Source of the DNA: Nymphaea colorata
Lineage: Eukaryota > Streptophyta > Magnoliopsida > Nymphaeales > Nymphaeaceae
Direction of reading: 5' to 3'
DNA: 64,000 bases
Assembly (NCBI RefSeq): GCF_008831285.2
Contig: NC_045141.1
Coordinates: forward strand, 994,001 to 1,058,000
Under the pieces are notes generated by a model. The model was given only the letters and a program-made list of their open reading frames with translations. It had not been told where the DNA came from and did no database searches. Numbering within the stretch: the stretch's first letter is position 1; each line of letters begins with the position of its first letter. Shown piece by piece: positions 34,901 to 44,009 of this stretch. The position numbers and the translations under genes are program-made.

Positions 34901-37900
34901 GAATTGTTAGAATATTTTGCTGTGGCAGTTACAATTGTTGTAGTTGCAGTTCCTGAGGGGTTACCCCTGGCTGTGACACTTAGCCTTGCTTTTGCAATGA
35001 AGAAGATGATGAATGATAAAGCACTTGTTCGCCATCTTGCTGCTTGTGAAACTATGGGTTCTGGAACATGCATTTGTAGTGACAAAACAGGGACTCTGAC
35101 CACCAATCACATGACTGTCATAAAGTCCTGCATTTGTGGTAACATTAAGGAAGTGAGCAACTCGCATGAGAAAGAGAGCATCTGCACTGAAATTTCAGAT
35201 TCTGTTCTAAAAATTCTTTTTCAGTCAATATTCAACAACACTGGTGGTGAAGTGGTAAGAGACAAGGATGGGAAAGTTGAGATTCTAGGAACACCAACTG
35301 AGACTGCTTTGTTGGAGTTTGGTTTGTCCTTGGGTGGAGATTTCCAATTGGTACGCAAAGAATGTAAATTGATAAAAGTTGAACCTTTCAATTCTGCTAA
35401 GAAGAGAATGGGTGTGGTACTGCATCTCCCATGGGGAGGCTTTCGTGCTCACTGCAAAGGTGCTTCTGAAATTGTTCTGGCTTCTTGTGATAAATACATA
35501 GATTCAACCGGCAAGGTTGTTCCCCTTGATGAAACATCTACTAACCATCTCAATAATACAATTGAGAGATTTGCTAGTGAAGCACTTCGAACGTTGTGCC
35601 TTGCATACCTTGAACTGGATGATTTCTCTTCAGACAGCCAAATTCCAACTACTGGCTATACTTGCATTGGTATTGTGGGCATCAAAGATCCAGTACGTCC
35701 TGGTGTAAAGGAGTCTGTTGAGATTTGCAGGAGAGCTGGTATTACTGTAAGGATGGTCACTGGGGACAACATAACCACTGCAAAGGCAATTGCAAGGGAA
35801 TGTGGTATCCTTACTGATGATGGGGTTGCTATTGAAGGACCACAGTTTCGAGAGAAGAGCCTGGAAGAAATGACTGAACTAATTCCAAAAATTCAGGCAA
35901 GGCTAATATCTTTACTTTTCAAGCCAAGTTAATACAATTTCCCCCACTATCATTTCTTTCTTTAAAGATCTTAAGTTCTCCAAATTAGCATATGGTCTAT
36001 TATTCATGTCTCCAGGTGATGGCCAGATCCTCACCTCTAGATAAACACACTTTGGTAACAAAGCTGCGAACTTTGTTTGGTGAAGTTGTTGCTGTGACTG
36101 GTGATGGAACAAATGATGCACCAGCTCTTCATGAAGCTGATATTGGCCTTGCAATGGGTATATCCGGAACTGAGGTATGGCAGCTGTCCAATTCATCGAC
36201 TTGTAATCTCTAAAAATTGACTTTGGTTGAGCAAAGTATACATAGTTTTAACATGGTTATAAGATCTTAGCTACCACTGGCAAGGCATGCAGATGATTAG
36301 AGTCTTCTTGCTGATCAACCATGCCTTTCTGCAACTGAATGAGGTTTTCTTTCAAGTATGGTGTCTCACTGAAAATGGAAACATGGTTTAGGTGGATATA
36401 TAGCGAACAAGGAATATATCCTCTTAGGTACCTGCTAGACGACCATGATTTCAAGGATGAACATGAAACCGGGTGTCCTGTTTTAGGAAGTTATGAAAAA
36501 CCTGTATCGCAAATCACCCAAACCTGGGCAAAAACCATTTTTGACTGATTTGAAAATTTTCTTTATAGCCTGCTAGTTTAAAGTTTGCTGTCTTTGTTCT
36601 CCACTCAGTCCTTTCAACGGCAGTCCTTCTGTTGCAAGCTCTTTCTATTGTATCAATTTTTATATGCATCTTCCTCCATTCTTTTGATAACGATGTGCCA
36701 GATATCTTCTTGGATACAGTTAGTATCGCACATCATAAGCATTCTGTCCTTGAACACGTGTTGATAATGGCCTTATTTGTGGTGCAGGTTGCAAAGGAGA
36801 GTGCCGATGTTATTATATTGGATGATAACTTTTCTACAATAGTCACTGTTGCTAAGTGGGGGCGTTCTGTATATGTCAATATCCAAAAATTTGTGCAGTT
36901 CCAGTTGACAGTTAATGTAGTTGCCCTTGTTGTTAATTTCTCATCTGCATGCTTAACTGGTATGGCTTTTTAGTGTTTTATAAGCAGATTTACGTTTCAG
37001 AAAAATTTCCTTATCTGTTTGCAGTTCCTCATTTGTTAATGCTTATTTCAGGCAATGCTCCCCTCACTGCTGTTCAGCTTCTTTGGGTTAACATGATCAT
37101 GGATACACTAGGAGCACTGGCATTAGCTACTGAACCTCCAAATGATGAGCTCATGAAACAAGCACCAGTTGGAAGAAAGGGAAACTTCATAAGCAATATT
37201 ATGTGGAGAAATGTTCTGGGACAGGCTATTTATCAATTTATTATAATCTGGTGTCTCCAAGCACGTGGGAGGAAATTATTTCAGCTTGATGGACCAGATA
37301 GAGACCTTACATTGAATACACTGATTTTCAATTCTTTTGTCTTTTGTCAGGTAAGTTTAGATACTATTCCTTTGCTTATGATTCATAATACTTACTAAAC
37401 TACTATTTGGGGCATAATGCAACCTAAATCACAATAAAGGGCTTTCTCAGAATGCAATTTGTTCTACAATTGTCTAGGTTATTATGTTTAACATGTATAT
37501 ATTTTAACTATTGCTGAAATAGTTTGTTTGGTTATGTTATTGCTCGATTTCATACTGTGTGTGTTGACAGGATGGTTCTATGTCGACCACTATATATAAT
37601 AAGTTCACTTTCCGCAGAATTTACTGCATACATGTTGGCATTATCTTACGAAATTTGCTTCACTATTTTTGCAGATTTTCAATGAAATCAACTCTAGAGA
37701 GATGGAAAAAATAAATGTATTCAAAGGAATACTGGGGAATTATGTCTTCCTGGGTGTCCTTTTATGCACTGTGATTTTCCAAATTATAATTATCGAGTAT
37801 CTTGGTACCTTTGCAAATACAATTCCACTCACTTTACCCCAGTGGATTATGTGCATCCTTTTTGGATTCCTTGGTATGCCAATTGCTGCTCTAATTAAGA

Positions 37901-37914
37901 TGCTTCCCGTTTGA
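16774..37914 (+). CDS. autoinhibited type IIB Ca2+-transporting P-type ATPase (ACA2-like), seven exons
   Basis: Predicted calmodulin-stimulated pump moving Ca2+ out of the cytosol; ACA1/2/7-clade members act at ER, plasma or plastid membranes, and the site here is unknown. Seven exons join in phase to 1017 codons. The N-terminus has the calmodulin-binding region (residues 21-41, W25). Catalytic motifs are all intact: TGES 291-294, PEGLP 414-418, phosphorylated D457 in DKTGT, KGAS 582-585, MVTGDN from 681, TGDGTND around D758. TM6 residues [17 protein letters not shown] are present, and the C-terminus ends IKMLPV as in ACA2/7. Introns 1, 2 and 4-6 have GT-AG ends; intron 3 is GC-AG. Intron 1 (16951-33802) is a retrotransposon nest. 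The start at 16774 gives the family-typical MESYLNENF; an alternative first exon lies at 2986. Symbol left blank because ACA1, ACA2 and ACA7 cannot be separated with certainty here. Confidence 0.95.
17431..17771 (+). repeat. 5' LTR of the intron copia
   Basis: Starts TGTGTTACCGATAG and ends TATCTTGCA. It matches 31297-31603 through the GGAGATAAATCCCATAA, GAGATAATAAGAAAGACAAG and CTGGTTTTCCCTTTC blocks. The following primer-binding site is decayed. The minus ORF at 17435-17665 is LTR noise. Confidence 0.8.
17844..18799 (+). pseudogene. first gag of the intron copia (broken)
   Basis: Starts [12 protein letters not shown]. The best-preserved part is 18189-18418 ([13 protein letters not shown] and [13 protein letters not shown]), followed by a stop, and a zinc-knuckle remnant near 18750-18797 ([10 protein letters not shown]). 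It is cut inside the knuckle at GGTCATTA, where it joins LTR sequence, suggesting deletion through short homology. It contains a 97-bp tandem duplication. Confidence 0.8.
17928..18121 (+). repeat. 97-bp tandem duplication in the first gag
   Basis: Two copies of a unit beginning near AATCTTCAACATGTTCTGCC, period 97 bp, almost identical. The second gag (about 23180-23290) has the unit once. Confidence 0.88.
18800..19642 (+). repeat. partial middle LTR of the intron copia, split by a MITE
   Basis: The LTR tail ATTAACGACTGAACC lies before the MITE at 18816. It continues after it (19596-19642) as ACTTCAAAACTGGTTTTCCC to TTTCTTGCA. It aligns with the last part of the LTRs at 17431 and 31297. It is followed by CATGG, the left target site of the next nested copia. 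Confidence 0.75.
18816..19587. mobile_element. 772-bp hAT-type MITE with GATACG subterminal repeats
   Basis: Flanked by an exact 8-bp target duplication ACTGAACC (18808-18815 and 19588-19595). Ends are CAGTGTTG on the left and CAATGTTG on the inverted right. Subterminal regions are full of ACGATAC/GTATCGT words. The empty site is seen in the other LTRs at about 17706-17722 and 31546-31560. No transposase is present; the minus ORF at 19051-19344 (His/Leu-rich) is not recognised. The 8-bp duplication fits hAT mobilisation. Confidence 0.9.
19646..19824 (-). repeat. 3' LTR of the nested minus-strand copia (truncated)
   Basis: Pairs with 22834-23025 over about 179 bp and lacks the 12 bp TCTAATTCAACA end. 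Confidence 0.82.
19825..20548 (-). pseudogene. RT and RNase H fragment of the nested minus-strand copia
   Basis: Best frame 19816-20013 reads [16 protein letters not shown] and [16 protein letters not shown], the copia RNase H core. Toward 20548 it runs backwards through RNase H and RT blocks to QKYVLDLLQ. Stops and frameshifts occur throughout. It meets the plus-strand copia head to head at about 20550. Confidence 0.78.
20552..22330 (+). pseudogene. inverted copia RT-RNase H fragment with internal duplication
   Basis: Plus-strand copia RT begins abruptly at [13 protein letters not shown] (about 20552) and runs through [25 protein letters not shown] and YVDG (second catalytic Asp replaced by Gly) to RNase H. 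After a TAG at 21471-21473 a 480-bp segment is repeated, then RNase H ends with [22 protein letters not shown] and DMFTKALP near 22260. A PPT-like GAGGGGGAG follows at 22331. It lies inside the minus-strand copia and is closely similar to it, so it is either an insertion of a sister element or an inverted self-integration product. Confidence 0.85.
21050..22009 (+). repeat. 480-bp in-frame tandem duplication within copia RT-RNase H
   Basis: Units at 21050-21529 and 21530-22009 begin ATGTCTCAAAAGAAATATGT and are nearly identical, with a handful of substitutions. Period is exactly 480 bp (160 codons), so the frame is kept. Both copies carry the same TAG after IGRNLIS. Confidence 0.93.
22340..22660 (+). 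repeat. probable LTR of the inverted copia fragment
   Basis: Starts TGTTAAAGTTTTCTAGAG immediately after the PPT-like run and contains an AT-rich promoter-like stretch and a (CT)n run near 22500. The right end is not resolved; from about 22667 the sequence belongs to the minus-strand leader of the host copia. Confidence 0.5.
22834..23025 (-). repeat. 5' LTR of the nested minus-strand copia (192 bp)
   Basis: Runs TGTTACAGCCAGCAG to TTCTAATTCAACA on +. It is bordered on the left by its own primer-binding site (minus strand) and on the right by CATGG and the plus-strand primer-binding site of the older copia. Confidence 0.85.
23028..23039 (+). other. primer-binding site of the intron copia (second unit)
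   Basis: TGGTATCAGAGC, complementary to initiator tRNA-Met, about 60 bp before the gag start at 23101. Its first bases overlap the CATGG target duplication of the nested minus-strand copia. Confidence 0.85.
23325..23643. mobile_element. ~319-bp MITE in the copia gag
   Basis: Flanked by TATAAAC (23318-23324 and 23644-23650). Inverted ends share TTGTCACA (left CATTGTCACAAAA, right TATGTGACAAAC). The related copia at 3271-4870 has the uninterrupted site (GCATAAACTAGG, near 3515), which proves insertion after the two copies separated. The interior is A/T-rich with ACGTG/CACGT and GTATAATAC words. No coding capacity. Superfamily uncertain; a 7-8 bp duplication favours hAT. Confidence 0.85.
27369..27376. 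other. target duplication GATAAAAG, left copy
   Basis: Exact 8-bp match to 31247-31254 flanking the outer hAT-type element. Confidence 0.9.
27463..27500. repeat. (AT)n and (GTAT)n simple repeat
   Basis: TATATATATATA followed by several TATG units inside the left arm of the outer hAT element. Confidence 0.9.
27591..27598. other. target duplication GGCCAAAA, left copy
   Basis: Exact 8-bp match to 31141-31148 flanking the inner hAT element. On the left, CC separates it from the shared TATG terminal word, so the exact element edge is uncertain by two bases. Confidence 0.85.
27881..30121 (-). pseudogene. hAT transposase (BED finger, DUF659, hAT C-terminal dimerisation), broken
   Basis: Starts at 30121 ([15 protein letters not shown]). 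The BED zinc finger follows (CKFC...AHLLHISG, about residues 50-80), then a DUF659-type block ([18 protein letters not shown]) near residues 217-235. A one-base loss near 29345 shifts the frame to 29327-28755 ([19 protein letters not shown]). An in-frame TAA at 28755 and another at 28230 interrupt the rest, which holds the dimerisation motif ([29 protein letters not shown], about 28250-28350). A plausible intron (donor near 28126, acceptor near 28013) leads to a last acidic exon ending about 27881. One frameshift and two stops make it inactive as read. Confidence 0.9.
30122..31040. other. 5' region of the inner hAT element
   Basis: Non-coding leader of the transposase. It includes a (CGCCGCTGC)-like GC-rich stretch at 30715-30840 that creates long but meaningless ORFs on both strands. 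Confidence 0.6.
31141..31148. other. target duplication GGCCAAAA, right copy
   Basis: Pairs with 27591-27598. Confidence 0.85.
31247..31254. other. target duplication GATAAAAG, right copy
   Basis: Pairs with 27369-27376. The copia RNase H frame resumes directly after it. Confidence 0.9.
31297..31603 (+). repeat. 3' LTR of the intron copia
   Basis: Starts TGTTAGCAGAAGTAC after a purine-rich GATGGAGG and ends TTTCTTGCA, followed by the CTGGT target duplication. It aligns with 17431-17771. Confidence 0.8.
31609..33802 (+). other. native 3' part of ACA intron 1
   Basis: About 2.2 kb of AT-rich, pyrimidine-rich sequence without transposon motifs or a credible ORF. The minus frame at 33519-33785 and the plus frame at 33466-33669 are chance frames. 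Confidence 0.7.
33803..33857 (+). CDS. ACA exon 2
   Basis: 55 bp: [18 protein letters not shown] plus the first base of the next codon. Acceptor TTTTTAG, donor GTGAGT. Phase 0 in, phase 1 out; joins exon 3 to give the conserved sequence after the calmodulin-binding region. Too short to appear as an ORF. Confidence 0.95.
33945..35896 (+). CDS. ACA exon 3 (actuator, phosphorylation and nucleotide-binding domains)
   Basis: 1952 bp, residues 78-728. Contains TM1-TM4, the actuator TGES, PEGLP in TM4, DKTGT, the nucleotide-binding KGAS and MVTGDN. Acceptor TTGCAG at 33944. The donor is GC (CAG|GCAAGG at 35897): only this joins IPKIQ to VMARSS in phase 0, as conserved in the family. Reading through adds a short tail and a stop at 35932. 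Confidence 0.96.
35897..36015 (+). other. ACA intron 3, GC-AG type (119 bp)
   Basis: Begins GCAAGG after CAG and ends TGTCTCCAG. GC-AG introns are a known minority class spliced by the major spliceosome and usually have strong flanking donor consensus, as here. Confidence 0.88.
36016..36174 (+). CDS. ACA exon 4 (hinge, GDGTND)
   Basis: 159 bp, residues 729-781, phase 0 both ends. Contains [12 protein letters not shown] with the Mg2+-binding Asp near residue 758. Donor GTATGG. Confidence 0.95.
36175..36787 (+). other. ACA intron 4 (613 bp)
   Basis: Ordinary GT-AG intron ending TGGTGCAG. Small ORFs inside it (36339-36548, 36632-36780) are not conserved sequence. Confidence 0.85.
36788..36959 (+). 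CDS. ACA exon 5 (TM5 region)
   Basis: 172 bp, residues 782-839, starting [15 protein letters not shown] and ending ACLT with one base of the following Gly codon. Donor GTATGG. Confidence 0.95.
37052..37350 (+). CDS. ACA exon 6 (TM6-TM8)
   Basis: 299 bp, residues 839-938. Includes the TM6 ion-binding stretch ([19 protein letters not shown]), [12 protein letters not shown] and FNSFVFCQ. Acceptor TTTCAG, donor GTAAGT. Confidence 0.95.
37675..37914 (+). CDS. ACA exon 7 (TM9-TM10, C-terminus)
   Basis: 240 bp with the TGA stop at 37912-37914; residues 939-1017. Starts [16 protein letters not shown], has two hydrophobic segments and ends IKMLPV. There is no long C-terminal regulatory tail, as expected for plant ACAs whose regulator is N-terminal. 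Confidence 0.95.
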   Translation: MFNEINSREMEKINVFKGILGNYVFLGVLLCTVIFQIIIIEYLGTFANTIPLTLPQWIMCILFGFLGMPIAALIKMLPV

Positions 37915-38300
37915 GTTTAAACCAAGGCAAGAAGCTGCTAGAGACCAAAGAATTATTGCCAAAGAAGACGTACATTCGTGACTCAAGCGAAAGCTATTTG
38001 TATCTTCCTTCTGTGAATCAAGATTCATACTGTTTATTTTCAAGGCCTACAAGAATAGAAAGGTTTGACTTTTTGACAGCTTTTTAGCTGGCGTACCCAA
38101 AAAAAATCCTAATGGTACTGGTTTTTCTTGTATTATTCAAGTTTGGTAAAGAGTTTGACTGTCGAAGATATAACATTTTTCTTTTCAGCTCTAAATCTTG
38201 ATATATTCTGTTAACCTTGGTTGCTGCACCAGCACGGATACTATCCTGAGGACGACTCATGTTATCTGCAAAGTGTTTTCCTTGCGTCATTCATGTCAAG
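37915..38300 (+). other. probable 3' UTR of ACA
   Basis: Non-coding sequence after the stop, moderately T-rich. I see no canonical AATAAA that fixes the polyadenylation site. Confidence 0.4.
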
Positions 38301-38568
38301 CGTGAGTCTTCATGTCCGATGTTGTTGGACTTCTCTGAATAACTGTACAAAGCTCTTGATGTCCATCTATTTCTATTCATGACCTGGTCATAAAGAGCAT
38401 CGAAAGGAAAAAATGTCAAGCATCTCATTTAAGACAGACCTGAAGAAATCATCCTGCCCTTCGATATTTAGATACTGAGGTTGCGAAGCCATTAACTCTA
38501 TGAAGAAATTGTTTTTGAAGGGAAAGCAGTGCTGCTTAGTCATGATAATTTGGTGATCGCATACGTAG

Positions 38569-38640
38569 CACTACAGGAAAAGGGCTTACCGCTGACGCTG
38601 GAACCACGTCAATAAAATATCAGTATGTGAATTCAGTGTC
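38569..38640 (+). mobile_element. possible CACTA transposon terminus
   Basis: CACTACAGGAAAAGGGCTTACCG matches the typical CACTACA.GAAAA terminal repeat of plant CACTA (En/Spm) elements. I did not find the matching inverted end downstream within the window, nor a transposase, so this may be a broken end or a chance match. Confidence 0.4.
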
Positions 38641-39537
38641 AGTAGAGACCTGTAATAAGGCAAGATAACTTAAATCCAGAGGACATCCAATAATATAACA
38701 AAGGCCTACCTAGCCAAACCTCCTGCGTTTAAGTGAGCACGTAAGTATATTATAGTGTTATATGCTATCATGGAAAACTTTTTTCCACTTATTTTGGCTC
38801 ATCTTGTCTTACAATTTGAGAACATAAATAATTGAAAAACCCATGCAGTCATGCAAAACTGCACTAGCTGTTTCGAGTAAAGTTACCTTCAAAGTTGAGA
38901 AAGATATTATTACATGAGTATATAAGAATCATGATTTTTCAAACTTAAGCCACATTGTTTGAAACTTTGCGACCTTTTGACCATTTTTAAAAGAATATTT
39001 TCTCTTTCATCCTGAACAAGTATGAAACAAGGCAACAAAAATTTTCGTTAGTTGTATTAGGAATGAAAAACATCATTTATATTTATACCTTCTAGGTCCA
39101 CCCAAATATCTAAATGGTCTTTTTACTTTTTTCCCATATTTAACAATGCCTTCAAAATATTATCACATATATTATCTATATAATTATATTCTAATTGCAA
39201 TTCAGCCCCAAATAGTAAGTTGAAAAATAAGTTTTTCTTTCATTCAATTGAATGACAATTAATCATGTTACTAGTCAATATCATTTACTTTGCAATTACC
39301 GTACTGAACCTATACGTCAAATAATTTAATATAGACAATCTCTATTTCAGTATTGTCATGAAGTGAAATTCTACTAAGGATGAACATATGACCTACAAAA
39401 AAAATTGTTAATGCTTCATATACTACATCTTTTTGTTGTCTTAGGCGAACAAGATGAGTACCTTTGTGGCATTAATGCTGTCCCTATGTAAAACTTTCAA
39501 AAGCTGAAAAATCATTTATTATCCATAACAAAATGTC

Positions 39538-39588
<51 letters not shown>
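39538..39588. repeat. (AT)n microsatellite
   Basis: About 25 AT units with one phase slip near 39580. Confidence 0.98.
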
Positions 39589-39589
<1 letters not shown>

Positions 39590-40325
39590 TTCTTTATGCA
39601 TCATATTACCTTGACCCCGCAACGTTTTCAGTTTGTTAATAAATGGGTAGAAAAGTACATTTATCTTCTTCTTTTTTCAAAAGATATTTGTTTACAAGTG
39701 AATAATATAAACATGATTGAAGTTTACTTTATATACATTAAGATAAACAAATTACATGCACATAGTAGCACTAGTTATATGATGTACTAATCTTTATAAA
39801 TAAACTGAAATAATCACTTACCTACTCTAACATTGTGGCTTTGAAGCAAAAATTAGATGAAGTTTTGTCATGCAAGCTTGTGCATCTATTAGATGCTTAT
39901 AAGAACATTACTTGTGCAATCTTTATCATCCCGTCCCATTCTACTAGCATTTTTCAATATGAATTATTTTTTAAGGCTTATTATCTTGATGAACCAAAAA
40001 AATTATATTTCCTCCTTTCAATAAGCCACATACGTGACATCTATTATTCTTTATATAGTTTTATGATACAATTATTTAAAAAAAATATCTATCTTACTAC
40101 AACTGAGTCCTAATTAAGACATTTTTTCCCTTCGTAATATCACCTGGGCAACTACTTATTTTGAAAGTTTTAAATAACATGTCAAATCACTGTTCACTAA
40201 TGTCATTAACAGCTTCACATATGCATCATAAATTGAGCTTGACCCTCTTATCATTAACTATGTCAGCCTGAACAATATTAGTTATGCATTTTATATGCTA
40301 TTGCAATAAACTTTGGCATTTAAAA

Positions 40326-42300
40326 AATATGGCCATTACAATTATTACCATTTAGGACATCCTTCTCTCGTATTTTTACGTTATGAAACTACTACTTGTG
40401 TTTGTGAAATTTGCCACATGCTCAGAAAGCATTGTTTCCTTTTCCTCTTGGTTCATTAAAAGTGTATTTATCTTTGAATTGATAAATATTGATATACGGG
40501 GGGCCATCATCATCTGCTTATATTAATGGAGCACATTATTTTCTAAGTATTTTACTGTAGATGACTACTCTAGATGTACATGGATTTATTTGATGTGTCA
40601 CAACCCTGAACCTGAATATTTGCTTAAATCTTTTTCCGTATGGTCTGAACTCAATTCCAAAAACTATAAAGAATATTGGATCTAACAATGGATATGCATT
40701 TTTCGCCCATGGTATGCATTTTTTTTTTGAAAAATGGCATTATTCATCAAAACCCATGTGTTACCATTCCTCTATAAAATGTAGTAGAATGAAAGCGCAA
40801 GCATATACTTGAAGTTGCTTGGACACTCATTTTTCAAGTTCATCTTCCAATCATTCTTGGACTGATTGCACTCTCACTACTATTTATTTAATCAATTGGA
40901 TGCCCTTCTCCAAACTCGAGAGACCATTTCAAAAATGGCTTAATCACAAACCCTTTTATTGTCATCTTAACATCTTTGGCTGTCCTCATTATGCTGCCAA
41001 TTTTGATCCAAAAGAAGAGTAAATTTGATTCTAGTGCAAAAAAAAAATGTATTCTTGTTAGTTATTCTTTTAGACAACATGATCACAAAATGTATGACTT
41101 GGAGCCAAAAGAGTTTTTTTTTTAACATCCTGAAGTAACTTTTCATGAACATATTTTCCGTTCTCTAGAAATAAAAAAGTTCTAGGAAACATGTCTATTC
41201 CTACCTTACTTATCGCATCACGCCCTCCTTCACTATCTCTCTCAAAAGTCCCTCTCTCAATTCATATTTGACATTGCATCATTATATCCAAATCTTATCT
41301 CACATAATCTCTCAACTACCATTGAAAAAATCCAAAGGACGATGTGAGAAAAATTTTATGTCCTAGTTCGATATCTCTATTGTACAACTGCTTAGGCTTA
41401 ACTAGCTCCACATAAATTCACACATCTCCACTAACTCCAGATAAGCTCCAACATGGCAAGGTACTTGGTTTTTTACTCTAATTACTTTTGTTAATTTTCA
41501 AAAGCTTTTGCCACCTCATCAAAAGTTCGTGATCTTAGTGTTATCAACTTTAAAGCCCAAAACCTATAAGTTGTCCAAGGCAAATGCGAGAGAGAACATG
41601 GTCTCGTAAATACAAGCTACAAAAAAGAAAGACAAACATACAATCACTAAGATTCCATGTGGGTAAAACCCATAAGGTGCAAGTGGGTTTATTGGATTGA
41701 ATACCAGTCAAACTATATTAAACACTACAAAGTTAGAACGTACTAATGGGATTTTAGTCACAGGAGGAATTTGACTACTACGAAACTTTTGCTCCTCTAA
41801 TCAAAATTGTCATGTGAAGGTGTTTACTAGCACCTACCTCAATTTGTAACTGGATACTATATCATATAGATGTTCACAATGCCTTCCTTTGTGGTGATCA
41901 AATGAAACTATGCATATAGGTACTTACAAGAGTTCAATATTTAGGCAATGATATGTTATGCAAAACCAATTTATTTTTGGGTTAAACCAAGTTCCAAATA
42001 ATTGGTTCACTAAGCTTTCACATGCATTTTTGACATATGGGTTCATTCAATGAAAGGTTGATTATTTTTTATTTACTTTGTCAAAGGGGAGCTCATTTCC
42101 ACTATGAATCTTAGTGTAGTCTGTAAGAAGAAAAGGCCTATACTAGTGACCAAATTCATCTACATGGGTACCATTATAGGTGTTACCAGCAATCTTTATC
42201 ACCACTAAGGTCATAGCCTTCCAGTGAATTTCGCTTCCTGTCATAGTCTACATTGGTGCACTGATATCAGCCTATAGATGAAGGTTTCCCTACAATAATT
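40326..42300 (+). mobile_element. decayed plus-strand copia (integrase to RT)
   Basis: Translated fragments follow the copia order. The integrase zinc region (HLGHPS, C..CH near 40350-40440) is followed by the DDYSRCTWIYL block (about 40560-40600) and a post-integrase block (INWMPFSKLERPF, FGCPHYAANFDPKEE, 40819-41022). Next come PEVTFHEHIF near 41135-41160 and the RT start FDYYETFAPLIK with DVHNAFLCGD near 41775-41910. Every block is broken by stops or shifts. No LTR recognised. Confidence 0.7.
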
Positions 42301-43370
42301 TATATATTGGTGCTAGCACTCATTAATTTAGACCTTGATGAATGCTCATAAGAATTTGTGCAATCATATTTCCCCTTAGCTATAGAGTTCACTAATTTCA
42401 AAAACCCAACAATACTACTGGCATACACGTATATGATAATTTCATAAAAGACAGGTAATCATGGTTTCAAAAACCAACAAGAGGATATAATCCAATTCCA
42501 AAACCAACAAAATAATATAAATGATGCATCGAGTCATGTACATAATTGATAATACAAGATCCACAGAAAATACTACTCAAGTTCCTAGCAGTTCTTGAGA
42601 ACTCTATTATTAACTAAATATGGGTTGTGAATGTACAATTGTACTTTGTCAAAGCATATCCATGCACCAGTTATCTTATTGGGCAGCATGCGGTATCTCG
42701 AGAGGCCTTCATGTATAGCTACAACTAACTCTTTGTAATGGAAATTGTGAAGTAATTAAATGTTGGCATAAGAATAGATAAATATAGAACACCACCAACT
42801 ATTTTGTAATTTTTCAAATTATGCAACAAAGTAATGGGATTGTAAATTTCTTCTAAACAAAACCGGTTACGTATAATATTATATAGCCAAATTCCATAAT
42901 CATCACAACTTCTTGCATGGTATTGCCTGTTACTGAAAAGGGAACTTTTTAATTAGATTGTATGAACAAGAGTAGCATGCAGGATGCAGGAAATATATTC
43001 TTTAGTAATTATAATTAGCTACTAAAATAGTAAGGCTTAATTACCACCTAATATCTATACATTGTGGCCCTCTCAAACAATTTTTCATTTAGTTGGTTGC
43101 ATACCTATCTTGGTCACAAGATTCCTTTTTACATGCACCCAAATCCACCTTTTCCTACAAATTTTCATTATTGAATCATATGCATGATATGGTAGCTTCT
43201 TCAATTTCGTTGAAAATAAACATCTTCTACAAGCACATTTTAGCCCATTGTAATATTGTATGTTTATGGAAAATTCTTTAAATCAGAACCATATAGGCCA
43301 AATGCAATAATTTTTCCAAATATTTACAATCTAGTGGCACTTAATTTAGATACCACCAAACTAAGAAAGG
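42301..43370. other. intergenic AT-rich sequence
   Basis: Nothing recognised beyond possible copia tail. The ORF at 43093-43281 has no recognisable motif. Confidence 0.5.
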
Positions 43371-43523
43371 GACCTTTTGTCCAACGTCATGTCAAATAAA
43401 TAAAATACAATGGCATGCAACATAATGTGAACACCCAAAATTTTTAGGACCTTTTGTCCAACATCATGTCAAATAGATAAAATACAATGTCATGCAACAT
43501 AATGTGAACACCCAAAATTTTTA
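43371..43523. repeat. 77-bp tandem duplication
   Basis: Two units starting GACCTTTTGTCCAAC, period 77 bp, differing at a few positions. Confidence 0.93.
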
Positions 43524-44009
43524 CAAGTCCAAACAACAATTTTACGTTTCACCATGAGATTTCCAAATTGATTTTCAAAGGCCAAATTTCAAGAACAAAT
43601 TATCATTTTTGAGCCAAACAAGCACCTTTTACAATAACATTTAGCACCTAGACATAGATCACATAGGTTGTTCAAGCTAAAATTTTCCATTTGCCCCTAC
43701 ATCCTAGCATTCTGAACAGAAAGGGATTTTACCAAATTCTAAAGAATTGCATCACATTTGAGCAATTAAGCCATTTTTCAACTTTATATGACCCTACAAG
43801 TCACTAGAGTTAGCTCACTAGAGTTATTCTAGTCTGAAGCCCGCTCCCCTAGCTCAAATCAGATCCCAGAACTCAAAAATTATGATATTTGGCTCAACCA
43901 AGTCGAAACAAGTTCACTTTAATGAAGACAAGTTTTTGTTTCACTTATTTTGATTGACCTTGCCAAAGTATAAGTCCTACGCTAGCTTGGAAGTTGTCAT
44001 TAGGTCTTT
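43524..44009. other. intergenic sequence
   Basis: No feature recognised. Confidence 0.5.

Larger units (their letters stand above)
38301..40325. other. intergenic AT-rich sequence
   Basis: Apart from a possible CACTA end at 38569 and an (AT)n run, no gene, RNA or transposon motif is recognised. The ORFs at 39533-39790 and 39835-40113 are AT-rich and hydrophobic by composition only. Confidence 0.5.

Noticed and set aside
35897-35932. Continuation of ACA exon 3 to a stop at 35932
   Set aside because: The tail is not conserved. GC-AG splicing to 36016 restores the family sequence in phase.
36339-36548. 69-residue ORF between ACA exons 4 and 5
   Set aside because: It lies in an intron bounded by good GT-AG sites and has no family similarity.
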